NCBI GenBank assembly: GCA_026225415.1 | Contig: JAMFSS010000009.1 | Location: 62,001 to 126,000, forward strand | Length of the DNA stretch: 64,000 bases | Direction of reading: 5' to 3' | Origin: Alphaproteobacteria bacterium | Lineage (GTDB): Bacteria > Pseudomonadota > Alphaproteobacteria > UBA9219 | Shown here: piece by piece, positions 55,864 through 64,000 of the stretch | How positions within the stretch are numbered: position 1 is the first letter of the stretch | Layout: each line of letters begins with the position of its first letter | The notes under the pieces: model-generated | Told to the model about the DNA's origin: nothing | The model's database searches: none | The model's input: the letters and a program-made list of their open reading frames with translations, nothing else | Translations under genes and position numbers: made by a program

Positions 55864-56350
55864 TGTCTGCTCTAATTATTTGCGATGCACGGCCTTGCGC
55901 CATCGGCATGGGGGCGATAAATTCTTCACCGCGAATGTTTTGACCCACATCCCATAATTTTTCGGCTGTATCACGCGCCAGTTTTTTCCAACGTTCAGCT
56001 TCGACTCCGGCGTGGTTCTGCGCATTTTCCAAATCACGCGCGCGACGCCGCCAAAAATCCACTTGTAAATCCTGTGTCCGCAATTGCGCCTGAACATCGA
56101 CCAATTGCTGTTGCAAATAATCAATATGCGTTTGCAGATGATCGCGTTGCCCAGACAGAAGAGAAATATGCCCGGAAGATTTGCCCGTCATTTGCCCCGT
56201 TAACGCGGCACGCGCCAAATCGCTGAAGCTAAGCCCTTCACGCGCCAGAATTTGCCGCGCTTTTCGCACCGCAACAGCCGCCTCGCTTTCATGACTGGAA
56301 TCCGCCATAGCAAGGATTTTATCAAGCTGTTCGGGAATAAGGTTATTCAT
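55676..56350 (-). CDS. DUF2786-like/coiled-coil protein with uncertain C-terminus
   Basis: A 224-residue frame from ATG 56350. Residues 5-50 (LDKILAMADSSHESEAAVAVRKARQILAREGLSFSDL) resemble the N-terminal helical pair of DUF2786-type proteins. Residues 65-140 form a coiled coil rich in Gln, Leu and Arg. The last 62 residues overlap the oppositely oriented membrane gene (55676-55863) and are Trp/Leu-rich with no resemblance to the rest. They may be a read-through of a frame that lost its original stop, so the true end is doubtful. Confidence 0.5.
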   Translation of the reverse strand: MNNLIPEQLDKILAMADSSHESEAAVAVRKARQILAREGLSFSDLARAALTGQMTGKSSGHISLLSGQRDHLQTHIDYLQQQLVDVQAQLRTQDLQVDFWRRRARDLENAQNHAGVEAERWKKLARDTAEKLWDVGQNIRGEEFIAPMPMAQGRASQIIRADTSPLKSYRWVWLWQPLRPKILSTNQDFYATLWRGIPLALMSVSPMLGGWRKQPFGLWQPHPK

Positions 56351-56474
56351 TATACGATTATATCTATCGGAACGGGCTCGATTCGCCTAGCCTTGTAACA
56401 AGAGGCCATTCCCTCTTGCATAACCCCCTATGAGCATTATAGTCGCCTCTCATCCATCTATTAAGGAATCTCTC

Positions 56475-57872
56475 GTGAAGGCTCTCAACAGTCTGGTTAT
56501 GTCTGGCCGCGAAGTGCTGCCAATCGTCGAAGGCGGCAAAGGTATTGCCGTATCCAACGGCGAAAGTTCCGGCGCATGGGCGGCTGCGGGTGGTATCGGC
56601 ACTTTTTCCGGCGTGAATGCCGACAGCTATGACGACAATGGCAAGATCCTGCCACAAATTTACAAAGGCAAAACACGCCGCGACCGTCATCATGAACTGG
56701 TCGCATTTGGCATTATAGGTGGCATTGCCCAAGCGCAAAAGGCGCACGAAATCTCCAACGGCCAAGGCCGTATCCACATGAATGTGTTGTGGGAAATGGG
56801 TGGCGCAGAACATATTTTGGAAGGCGTTCTGGCAGGCGCCAAGGGCACCATTCACGGCGTCACATGCGGCGCCGGCATGCCGTATAAGGTGGCGGAGATC
56901 GCCGCGAAATTTGGTATTTCCTATTATCCTATCGTATCATCCGCCCGCGCGTTCCGCGCTTTGTGGTTGCGCGCCTATAACAAGTATCGCGATGGTTTGG
57001 GCGGCGTGGTTTATGAAGACCCTTGGTTGGCAGGCGGCCATAACGGATTATCGAACAGCGAAGATCCAAAAATTCCCGAAGATCCGATGCCCCGCGTGGC
57101 AGCCCTGCGCACGCAAATGAACGAATATGGTTTGCAGAATGTGCCCATCATTATGGCGGGCGGCGTCTGGTGGTTATCGGATTGGGAACATTGGTTGGAC
57201 AACCCCGAAATTGGCCCGATTGCTTTTCAATTCGGCACCCGGCCTTTGTTAACGCAGGAAAGTCCCATTTCCAACGCCTGGAAACAGCGTTTGTTGACTT
57301 TGAAAAAAGGCGATGTTTTCCTGAACAAATTTTCCCCGACAGGGTTTTATTCATCTGCCGTCAACAACGCCTTTATCGAAGATTTGCGCGCCCGTTCCGA
57401 ACGCCAAATCGCCTACAGCCACGAACCCGTTGGCGCCCATACTGAAAGTTTCCAAGTTGGTGTCGTCGGCAATCCTGTGTTTTTAACCGCCGCAGATACG
57501 GCACGGAAAAATGCGTGGATTCAACAAGGCTTCACCAAAGTTTTGCGCACCCCTGACAGCACATTGGTTTTTGTCACGCCCGATAATGCGCGGCACATTC
57601 TGGCTGACCAATCCGGCTGCATGGGTTGTTTGTCGGCTTGCGGTTTTTCCAACTGGTCGCAGAATGAAAAAGGCACCACCGGACGCATGCCCGATCCGCG
57701 TTCTTTCTGCATCCAGAAAACATTGCAGAATATCAGCCATGATGGCGATGTTGAAAATTCATTGATGTTCTCTGGCCACAACGCCTATCGCTTTGCGCAG
57801 GATCCGTTTTACGCCAATGGTTTTGTGCCGACGGTCAAGCAATTGGTGGAACGCATCGCATCGGGGTATTAA
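56475..57872 (+). CDS. NAD(P)H-dependent flavin oxidoreductase / nitronate monooxygenase family
   Basis: FMN-binding TIM-barrel protein of the 2-nitropropane dioxygenase family. The 465-residue form from GTG 56475 fits homologues, which start with (K)ALKxGGREVLPIVEGGKG; here VKALNSLVMSGREVLPIVEGGKGIAVSNG. FMN-binding GVTCGAGMPYKV, VVYEDPWLAGGHNGL with the catalytic His, and MAGGVWW are seen. A C-terminal Cys cluster SGCMGCLSACGFSNW is a distinctive part of this subgroup. An ATG at 56430 is possible. AAGGA precedes the GTG. Its physiological substrate is unknown. lpxB-GT starts five bases later, which suggests a shared transcript. Confidence 0.85.
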   Translation: MKALNSLVMSGREVLPIVEGGKGIAVSNGESSGAWAAAGGIGTFSGVNADSYDDNGKILPQIYKGKTRRDRHHELVAFGIIGGIAQAQKAHEISNGQGRIHMNVLWEMGGAEHILEGVLAGAKGTIHGVTCGAGMPYKVAEIAAKFGISYYPIVSSARAFRALWLRAYNKYRDGLGGVVYEDPWLAGGHNGLSNSEDPKIPEDPMPRVAALRTQMNEYGLQNVPIIMAGGVWWLSDWEHWLDNPEIGPIAFQFGTRPLLTQESPISNAWKQRLLTLKKGDVFLNKFSPTGFYSSAVNNAFIEDLRARSERQIAYSHEPVGAHTESFQVGVVGNPVFLTAADTARKNAWIQQGFTKVLRTPDSTLVFVTPDNARHILADQSGCMGCLSACGFSNWSQNEKGTTGRMPDPRSFCIQKTLQNISHDGDVENSLMFSGHNAYRFAQDPFYANGFVPTVKQLVERIASGY

Positions 57873-57877
57873 TCCCC

Positions 57878-60181
57878 ATGAAGACACCTGTGTATTTCAT
57901 TATAGCAGGTGAAGCTTCGGGTGATTTACTGGGCGCGCGGCTGATGCGCGCGATGAAAGCCAAACAAGATAATGTGCGTTTTATCGGCATCGGCGGCCCG
58001 CAGATGGAAACCGAAGGGCTGAAATCTATCTTTCCCTATACCGAATTGATGCATTTCGGCGTTGTAGAAATTCTACGCCATATTCCGCATTTGTTGAAAC
58101 GCATTAAACAGACAGTGCGGGCGGTTATTCGGTCACAACCCGATGCGTTGATTACCATCGATTCGCCCGGCTTTACTTTCCGCGTCGCCAAACAGGTGAA
58201 AAAACTATCATCGATAAAAATTCCGCTTATCCATTATGTCGCGCCCACTGTCTGGGCATGGAAACCGGGACGCGCCAAAAAAATTGCGCAGTATCTTGAT
58301 CATTTGCTGGTCGTTTTGCCGTTTGAGCCGCCTTATTTCACGTGCGAAGGGTTGGCCTGCACCTTTGTTGGCCATTCGGTTGTTGAAGGCAATGCTGCAA
58401 AAGGCAATGGCGAAACCTTCCGCGCCGCGCACCATATTCCCGCCGATGCGCCGTTGCTGACTGTCTTGCCCGGAAGTCGTCACGGCGAAATTGCGCGGCT
58501 TATGCCCGTATTTCACGACACCCTCAAAATTCTGCGCCAACGGCATCCTGATTTGCATGTCGTTATCCCCGCCGTCGCCCATTTAAAATCGCACATCGCA
58601 CAGGTGACAGGCGATTGGGATTTGCCTGTGTATATCGTTGAAGGCGATACGGAAAAATATAACGCCTTTGCCGCGTCGCGCGTCGCGCTGGCTTGTTCGG
58701 GCACGATATCGCTGGAGCTTGCGTTGGCGCATTTGCCGCATATTATCGCTTACAAAATAAATAATCTGAGCGCGATGATCTATCGCCGTTTTATCCGCAC
58801 GCCTTATGTGAATTTGATCAACATCATGCAGGGCAAAAGGGTTGTGCCGGAATTTCTGCAGGAAAATTGCACGCCGGAAAAACTGGCCAACGCGATGGAT
58901 GTATTGTTGCGCGACGAAGCCACGCGGTTGGCACAAATTAAAATTCTGGCATCCACGGCAGAATGGTTGGGACAAGGGCAATTCGTTCCATCCGAACGCG
59001 CTGCGGAAACGATTTTAAACGTCACACGCAAACACGAACCCCCTGCCCTGCCCACCATTTTGCAGGTCGTTCCAGCCCTTGTCACAGGTGGGGTCGAACG
59101 CGGCACGATTGAAACCGTTGCCGCCTTGGTCAAAAATGGTTTTCGCGCCGTTGTCGCTTCATCCGGCGGGCCGATGGTGCAAGAAGTTGTGGCGGCGGGT
59201 GGCACACACATCACATTGCCGCTGAAATCCAAAAACCCCTTTACCATCTGGCGCAATATCGCACGATTATGCCGCGTTATCCGCACTGAGAAAATCGACA
59301 TTATCCATGCCCGCAGCCGCGCCCCGGCATGGAGCACGTATTTCGCCACCAGAAAATGCCATATTCCCTTTGTCACAACTTTCCACAGCGCCTATGGCGC
59401 AGGATCGAAAATAAAACGGCTTTATAATTCCGTTATGGCCAAGGGCGAACGCGCCATTGCCATTTCCGACTTTGTCGCTGATTACGCCGAGAAAACATAC
59501 AATGTATCGAGAAATATCATGCGTGTTATCCCGCGTGGCGTCGATATCGCGCAATTCGATCGCACGAAAATAGACGCATCGCGCATCGAAAATCTACGCC
59601 GCGCCTGGAATATTAAAGCGGGAACGCCGGTTATTTTAATGCCCGCGCGCGTCACAAGATGGAAAGGCCAATCGGTATTAGTGCAGGCCTTGGCACAAAT
59701 CAAACGCCGTGACTTTATATGCATCATTGTCGGCGGTGGCAAAGACACAAGTTATGGTCAGGAAGTGGCGCAAAAAATTAAACAGGCAGGCCTTGATACA
59801 AACATCGCCCTTATGGATACCTGCCGCGATATGGCGGCTGCCTATTGTTTGGCCGATATGGTGATTGTGCCTTCTATTCGTCCCGAAGGTTTTGGCCGCG
59901 TGGTGATCGAGGCACAGGCGATGGGCGCGCCAGTGATAGCCACCAATCATGGCGGCGCGCGCGAAACTGTGATTGAAGGTGAAACCGGCTGGCTGGTTGA
60001 ACCGAACAATGCCGCCGCATTGGCGCAATCGATCGATGCGACGCTTAATCTGTCGCCCAAAGCGCGGCAGGATTTGGCCGCGCGTGCCATTGCCCATATC
60101 CGCGCCCATTTCACCACGGATACGATGACATCAAAAACCATCGCGGTTTATCGCGAATTATTGCAAAAAGAGACGATTTAA
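57878..60181 (+). CDS. lpxB: Lipid-A-disaccharide synthase (LpxB) fused to a GT4 glycosyltransferase
   Basis: A 767-residue two-domain enzyme. Residues 1-385 are LpxB, which joins UDP-2,3-diacylglucosamine and lipid X: AGEASGD (10-16), RFIGIGGPQME, HYVAPTVWAW, VLPFEPPYF, LPGSRHGEI, SGTISLELAL and NIMQGKRVVPEFLQ. After a short linker (about 386-392), residues 393-767 form a GT-B family 4 glycosyltransferase: LQVVPALVTGGVERGTIE, RSRAPAW, PRGVDIAQFD, MPARVTRWKGQ and RPEGFGRVVIEAQAMGAPVIAT with the E-x7-E motif. No stop or frameshift is seen at the junction. The second domain could add a sugar to lipid A or to the inner core. It is five bases after the flavin oxidoreductase gene; lpxI is elsewhere. 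Confidence 0.93.
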   Translation: MKTPVYFIIAGEASGDLLGARLMRAMKAKQDNVRFIGIGGPQMETEGLKSIFPYTELMHFGVVEILRHIPHLLKRIKQTVRAVIRSQPDALITIDSPGFTFRVAKQVKKLSSIKIPLIHYVAPTVWAWKPGRAKKIAQYLDHLLVVLPFEPPYFTCEGLACTFVGHSVVEGNAAKGNGETFRAAHHIPADAPLLTVLPGSRHGEIARLMPVFHDTLKILRQRHPDLHVVIPAVAHLKSHIAQVTGDWDLPVYIVEGDTEKYNAFAASRVALACSGTISLELALAHLPHIIAYKINNLSAMIYRRFIRTPYVNLINIMQGKRVVPEFLQENCTPEKLANAMDVLLRDEATRLAQIKILASTAEWLGQGQFVPSERAAETILNVTRKHEPPALPTILQVVPALVTGGVERGTIETVAALVKNGFRAVVASSGGPMVQEVVAAGGTHITLPLKSKNPFTIWRNIARLCRVIRTEKIDIIHARSRAPAWSTYFATRKCHIPFVTTFHSAYGAGSKIKRLYNSVMAKGERAIAISDFVADYAEKTYNVSRNIMRVIPRGVDIAQFDRTKIDASRIENLRRAWNIKAGTPVILMPARVTRWKGQSVLVQALAQIKRRDFICIIVGGGKDTSYGQEVAQKIKQAGLDTNIALMDTCRDMAAAYCLADMVIVPSIRPEGFGRVVIEAQAMGAPVIATNHGGARETVIEGETGWLVEPNNAAALAQSIDATLNLSPKARQDLAARAIAHIRAHFTTDTMTSKTIAVYRELLQKETI

Positions 60182-60193
60182 CGGAGCCAAATC

Positions 60194-61075
60194 ATGCCGC
60201 AATCCCCTGCCCCATCTCTAGCCTTACAACACATTTCGGAAATGATGGCTGAATTGCGTGCCTACCAAACACGCCGCATCGTTATTAAAATCGGCGGCAA
60301 TTCCATCGCCGAGGATGAATTTTTTCTGTCAAAAATCGCGCGGCAAATTGTTTTCCTGAACACCAACGGCGTGCGCGTCATTTTGGTTCATGGCGGTGGC
60401 CCGCAAATTGATGATGCCTTGCGCGACAAAGGCATGAAAACATCCAAGGGCAAAGATGGCCGCCGCATCACATCACCCAAAGCCATGCAGGTGGTGGCGC
60501 AAGTGATGAAGCAAATGAATGCGCAGGTCGTAAAGGCATTGGTTGAGGCCGGATGCCCCAAGGACAAAATTTTTGCGGCAGCCAAGCAGCCCAAACCTTT
60601 GGTGATTGCCGAAAGCCTTGACCCGACAGACCCCAAAAATAACCGCAGCGGCCGCCCCCTTTCCGCCACTGCCGCGCCGATTGAACGCGCCCTGAACGAA
60701 GGAAAAATTGTCGTGTTGAATTCCATGGGCATCGGCACCGATGGCAAGACCAGCTACAACATCAATGGCGATGATTACGCGATGATCATCGCCAAATCCA
60801 TCAAAGCCAAACGCCTGATCCTGGTCACCAATGTCGCGGGCGTGCTTGACCGCAATCAGGAACGCATCCCCGTTATCGACCGCACAGCGGCGCAAAAACT
60901 GATCTACGACGGCGTGATCACCGGCGGCATGGTACCCAAAGTCGAATCGGCCTTGTGGGTCGTTAAACAAGGGGTGGGCGGCGTTGCCATTATTGATGGC
61001 TTCAACCCCTGGGCAATTCTTGCCGAGCTCCTTACACATCAAGGGCTTGGCACTCTTTTCCGGGCGCGTTTGTAA
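60194..61075 (+). CDS. argB: Acetylglutamate kinase
   Basis: Second step of arginine biosynthesis. The 293-residue protein has RRIVIKIGGNSIA, VILVHGGGPQIDDALR, GRPLSATAAPIERALNEGKIVVLNSMGIG, YNINGDDYAMIIAKSIKAKRLILVTNVAGVLD and GVITGGMVPKVESAL. The N-terminal helix of about 30 residues before the fold is the one used for the hexameric, arginine-inhibited form. Start ATG 60194, 12 bp after lpxB. Confidence 0.97.
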   Translation: MPQSPAPSLALQHISEMMAELRAYQTRRIVIKIGGNSIAEDEFFLSKIARQIVFLNTNGVRVILVHGGGPQIDDALRDKGMKTSKGKDGRRITSPKAMQVVAQVMKQMNAQVVKALVEAGCPKDKIFAAAKQPKPLVIAESLDPTDPKNNRSGRPLSATAAPIERALNEGKIVVLNSMGIGTDGKTSYNINGDDYAMIIAKSIKAKRLILVTNVAGVLDRNQERIPVIDRTAAQKLIYDGVITGGMVPKVESALWVVKQGVGGVAIIDGFNPWAILAELLTHQGLGTLFRARL

Positions 61076-61088
61076 CGGTGCGATTCAT

Positions 61089-61116
61089 TTGCCGTTAATC
61101 CTTATCGGGGTATAAT
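61089..61116 (+). promoter_or_regulatory. Predicted strong sigma-70 promoter
   Basis: TTGCCG (61089-61094), 16-nt spacer, TATAAT (61111-61116) located 47 bp before the ATG of the beta-repeat protein. Perfect -10 hexamer. Confidence 0.6.
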
Positions 61117-61162
61117 TGAAACGCGGGGTCTTATTGCACCCCTGTCATTCTTTGGTGCCGCT

Positions 61163-62614
61163 ATGACTTTTTCACTCGTCGGTTCATCCGTCCAACCCTC
61201 CGGTGTCGTGACGACCTATAACGTCAACACGGCGCACAAAAAAAATGAAACTTTGGCGACTGCGATCGATATCGGTAATCTGGATGAAGAAAGCTCGACC
61301 GTTTCGATAAGCGACGCCGGAAGCGTGGCCAATAATGCCGTTTCCACGACTTTCACCGCATTGAATGGCACCGCGAGCCTGACACAAGCTTTTTCCAATC
61401 CCGTCGACAAAGCCGCGACACAGTTCCAGCTTTTTGACAGCCAGGGCAACATCATTGCCGATAGCCAAGGCACAACGGCACAACAAGCCGCCTACGCCGA
61501 ATGGCAAGCCGGTTCATTGAACATTACCGCGGGCACCTATACGGCTATCGCGACGCCTTTTGCCGGTTTCGGCACAGCCCTTACCATCAGCAAACAAGAA
61601 CAACAGGGCACAAGCCTGGAAGTGTCCAGCTCATTAACCGGGAGCGACCCGACGGAATATTACAATTTCTCTTTTTCGGGATCCAACCTGAAGCTGGATT
61701 TCGATACGCAATCGGGCGGCGCTTCGCCCCGCGTGCAAATTCTGGACAGCAGCGGCGATGTCGTTGCCGATAATGAAGGCAATGCGTTTACACAGGCGAA
61801 TTATCAGGCGCTGACATCCGGTACGGGGCTGAACACCGTATCGGGGAATTACACCGTAGAGGTTTCGTACCCCGCCAATCAAACGGCGACAACAACCCCG
61901 ACTGTGCCTTATAATTTTCAACTTTATGCTGGCAACAGTTATGCCGTTGCCTACAACACCACAGTTACGACGCCAGCGACAGATAATACGGCCACAGGTT
62001 CCGTCACCGCGGCCAGCAACGCCCAACTCTACACAGTATCGCAATACAACAAAATAAACGCGGCGGCGACCACGGCCGTTAATATCGGTTGGTTACAGGA
62101 AAACAAATCCGCGCTGGATGTTTACAGCCAGCTGACGTCTGTCGACAGCGCCGATTTTTATTCCCTGACATTGCAACAAGGCAACAACCTGAAATTTGGG
62201 TTCAACACAAAGACAACAACTGACCCTTCGGCCTTGCGCGTCCAACTTTACAACAGCACCGGCACACAAATCATTGCCGACAGCGCAGGCACGCCGGCAC
62301 AGCAAGCAGCCTATAAAGCGCTGACGACCACCAATGGCCTGACAGCCGGCGCGGGCAACTATCTTGTTAAAATATCCTATGCCGCCAATGCGCCCAAAAC
62401 GGCGCAAACCTATGAATTCGGAATTTATTCGGGTACAGGCTATAACGCATTGTACAAAACGACGGCTTCGCCACAAACGATTGCCAATGCGATTACGGCG
62501 GGAACTTATGGCGGCGGGACAAGCAGGTCATCTGCCATCGCCTCTTATCTCACAGCCGAAGCGAATAGTGATACCGACACCAGCCTGTCAACCGCGTTAC
62601 AGGCTTTTATTTAA
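61163..62614 (+). CDS. Protein with three tandem PPC-like beta domains
   Basis: A 483-residue protein without signal peptide or Cys, rich in Thr, Ala, Ser and Gln. It contains three related beta-sandwich repeats, at about 35-142, 150-266 and 303-435. Each repeat shows the pattern V-Q-L-x-(D/N)-S-x-G-x-x-I-A-D-x-x-G-(N/T) followed by an Ala/Gln helix (AQQAAYxxL) and a strand (AGNYxVxIxY). This resembles bacterial pre-peptidase C-terminal (PPC) domains. Absence of a signal, low Cys and acidic repeats suggest export by a type I or flagellar route, which is inference. The gene has a good promoter and is not clearly part of the argB operon. Confidence 0.7.
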   Translation: MTFSLVGSSVQPSGVVTTYNVNTAHKKNETLATAIDIGNLDEESSTVSISDAGSVANNAVSTTFTALNGTASLTQAFSNPVDKAATQFQLFDSQGNIIADSQGTTAQQAAYAEWQAGSLNITAGTYTAIATPFAGFGTALTISKQEQQGTSLEVSSSLTGSDPTEYYNFSFSGSNLKLDFDTQSGGASPRVQILDSSGDVVADNEGNAFTQANYQALTSGTGLNTVSGNYTVEVSYPANQTATTTPTVPYNFQLYAGNSYAVAYNTTVTTPATDNTATGSVTAASNAQLYTVSQYNKINAAATTAVNIGWLQENKSALDVYSQLTSVDSADFYSLTLQQGNNLKFGFNTKTTTDPSALRVQLYNSTGTQIIADSAGTPAQQAAYKALTTTNGLTAGAGNYLVKISYAANAPKTAQTYEFGIYSGTGYNALYKTTASPQTIANAITAGTYGGGTSRSSAIASYLTAEANSDTDTSLSTALQAFI

Positions 62615-63798
62615 GCCTTCTTCACGAGATCGTCGATTAACCAGCCCTGAAACACCGAAACGCCCATTTCGCGCCCCACCGCCAAGGCGCGGTCGTTATC
62701 GCATCGGAAAAAGATCAATTTATCGGACGGGATTTGCGCCAACGCCTTGCGAATGACGGGGTCGTTCAGCTGTAACAAACGGTCTTTCGACACATTCAGC
62801 TTGAGGGCATCCACCGGGAAAGACCCCAGATTGAGATAGGGCACCATATCCGGCGTCACGCTGTCGATGGCAACGCGGAACCCTTCATGCCGCAGGGCGT
62901 CAATCGCGCTGAGGGTCAGCGAAAAATCCTGGAACAAATCACCGCGATGCAATTCAAAACAAATCAGGTGCCGCTGGTCGCGGGGTACGCTGTGCACAAA
63001 TTGCGTAAAGACCGCGCCCATAATGGACGCAATCGACAGATTGAGATGGATGACGCGGCCCGCGATCGTGCCGTAATTCACCGCCAGTTGCGCGAGCAGC
63101 TTCTGATCGAGAATACCGCAGATGGAGAAAAAGAAGTGTTCGGACGCGACCACTTCCAGTTTGGGAAACCGCTCGCGGCGTAAATCTTCGAAACTGATGA
63201 AATATTCTTCGCCCGCCGGTTCCCACCCCGTTTTGGTGTCACGATAAATATGTTGGGTACGGCCATAACGGCGCAAATCGATTTCGCCCAGCAACTGTTC
63301 GATCTGATCGACATTTTTGGCCGTCAGACGGCCTTTGGTGTCATCAATACCGCCGACACTATGCCCTACGTTGGATGCGACGCGCACCGTATCGATATAA
63401 TGGTTGGCCCGTTCGCGCAAAGCCGCATAATTTTCCGGCAGGATATAACTCAAAAGAAATTGATGCTTGCTGTCGCTATGTTCGGTCAGCGCCGCTTCGA
63501 TCGCCTTGGTCGCCACATGGGTTGTGTCATCGGGTTTTTCCCAAATGATAAACGCATCGCCACTCGACATTTCAAAATAAGTGCCTTTGGTCGCTTGCGC
63601 AAAAATCTGTAATTTTTGTTGCGCCGCTTCCAATGCACCGCGCGTTTTGGTCAAACTGTCAATCGCGCCCAAAACAAAATTTAATACGAGGCTGGGAACA
63701 GAGGCGCGGTGCAAATGGCGCACACGCATGATGAAATCCTGTTCGCGCACAAGATCGGCGGGGGTAGCGTTGTTATCTGAAAATTCCCAAACGCGCAT
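62611..63798 (-). CDS. EAL-related protein with degenerate catalytic residues
   Basis: A 395-residue protein whose C-terminal half aligns with EAL domains in layout but has lost the catalytic signature. The expected EIT(E) strand is LICFELHRGD, DDFG is replaced by IDSVTPDMVPYLNLG, and the K-I-D strand becomes ALKLNVSK, while no E-A-L motif is seen. It is therefore probably a c-di-GMP-binding or protein-binding pseudo-phosphodiesterase. The N-terminal half (about 1-150) is unassigned. It follows trpF on the same strand at 41 bp and may be read through from it. Its stop interlocks with the beta-repeat gene. Confidence 0.7.
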   Translation of the reverse strand: MRVWEFSDNNATPADLVREQDFIMRVRHLHRASVPSLVLNFVLGAIDSLTKTRGALEAAQQKLQIFAQATKGTYFEMSSGDAFIIWEKPDDTTHVATKAIEAALTEHSDSKHQFLLSYILPENYAALRERANHYIDTVRVASNVGHSVGGIDDTKGRLTAKNVDQIEQLLGEIDLRRYGRTQHIYRDTKTGWEPAGEEYFISFEDLRRERFPKLEVVASEHFFFSICGILDQKLLAQLAVNYGTIAGRVIHLNLSIASIMGAVFTQFVHSVPRDQRHLICFELHRGDLFQDFSLTLSAIDALRHEGFRVAIDSVTPDMVPYLNLGSFPVDALKLNVSKDRLLQLNDPVIRKALAQIPSDKLIFFRCDNDRALAVGREMGVSVFQGWLIDDLVKKA

Positions 63799-63839
63799 TC
63801 GCTCTTCCTCAACTTCCCCTTCAGTATCACCCTATCGGG

Positions 63840-64000
63840 TTAAGAACTTGTTGCCATAGCATGGGATTTTATAAGGAAATCCTTGATTTTCTGGGGGTTT
63901 TTGTCGCCCGGCGCGTCTTCAACGCCCGAAGACACATCCAAAATGCGCGCCCCGGTTACCGCGGCAGCCTCGGCAATGTTATCGACAGTCAACCCACCCG
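63840..64000 (-). CDS. trpF: Phosphoribosylanthranilate isomerase (3' end only)
   Basis: Last 53 codons of the gene; it continues beyond the window. The translation GGLTVDNIAEAAAVTGARILDVSSGVEDAPGDKN in segments matches the C-terminal TIM-barrel end of TrpF (GGLxxxNV and VDVSSGVExxPGxKD motifs). It converts phosphoribosylanthranilate to the carboxyphenylamino intermediate of tryptophan synthesis. The rest of the gene, and any trpB and trpA, are outside. Confidence 0.92.
   Translation of the reverse strand, partial: GGLTVDNIAEAAAVTGARILDVSSGVEDAPGDKNPQKIKDFLIKSHAMATSS

Overview
The window is a chromosomal segment of a flagellated Gram-negative bacterium, almost certainly an alphaproteobacterium. 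Supporting families include a SUF operon headed by an Rrf2-type regulator, Usg, a DUF4175 (TIGR02302) protein, an SDHAF4/DUF1674 mini-gene, a BTLCP transglutaminase-like protein, LpxI instead of LpxH, and a groESL promoter of the alphaproteobacterial RpoH type (CTTG-N18-CCTATCT) with no CIRCE element. The mix of genes and an IcmO/DotL-like coupling protein fit a Rhodospirillales or Micavibrionales-like lineage, but no 16S gene is present and the placement is an inference. Coding density is very high. There is no phage, insertion sequence, CRISPR array or plasmid region. Many genes overlap by 4 bp, both head-to-tail (ATGA) and tail-to-tail (TTAA).

Layout. 1-3.9 kb: 5' part of ileS, an exported beta-rich protein, ribF. 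4-10.7 kb: a hydrolase, an L,D-transpeptidase, two poorly known proteins, a 2OG-Fe(II) dioxygenase, tRNA-Lys(CUU) and a shortened DUF4175 protein. 10.8-12.7 kb (minus strand): xseB, ispA and an OmpR-type response regulator. 12.8-19.9 kb: one long SUF iron-sulfur operon (regulator, sufB, sufC, a HAD phosphatase, sufD, sufS, a small membrane protein, sufU, sufT, sufA). 19.9-28.3 kb: pepN, a PagL-like lipid A deacylase overlapping lpxI, an IcmO/DotL-type ATPase, an exported protein, secF. 28.6-35.6 kb: xylulokinase, HAD-IIB phosphatase, galE, clpS, sdhAF4 (minus), rpe, heparinase-like protein. 35.7-39.1 kb: flgF-flgG-flgA-flgH behind a near-perfect sigma-54 promoter. 39-46.5 kb: GGDEF-EAL protein, rbfA, a 146-bp inverted-repeat element, an exported Pro-rich protein, mreB, rph, a D,D-carboxypeptidase with SPOR domain, a phasin. 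47-56 kb: groESL, BTLCP protein, a PIG-L deacetylase paired with a DJ-1-like pseudoenzyme, usg, ftsH. 56-64 kb: a flavin oxidoreductase, an LpxB-glycosyltransferase fusion, argB, a protein with three beta repeats, a degenerate EAL protein and the 3' end of trpF.

Themes. Envelope biology is prominent: lipid A synthesis and remodelling (PagL, LpxI, LpxB fused to a GT4 glycosyltransferase), peptidoglycan enzymes, MreB and flagellar rod/ring genes. Protein quality control (GroESL, FtsH, ClpS), iron-sulfur assembly and c-di-GMP turnover are the other recognisable blocks. The most unusual items are the LpxB-GT4 fusion, the solitary IcmO/DotL ATPase in a housekeeping neighbourhood, a HAD phosphatase translationally coupled inside the SUF operon, two copies of a 22-nt hairpin element with compensatory stem changes, the 146-bp inverted repeat, and five convergent gene pairs whose stop codons interlock in a shared TTAA.
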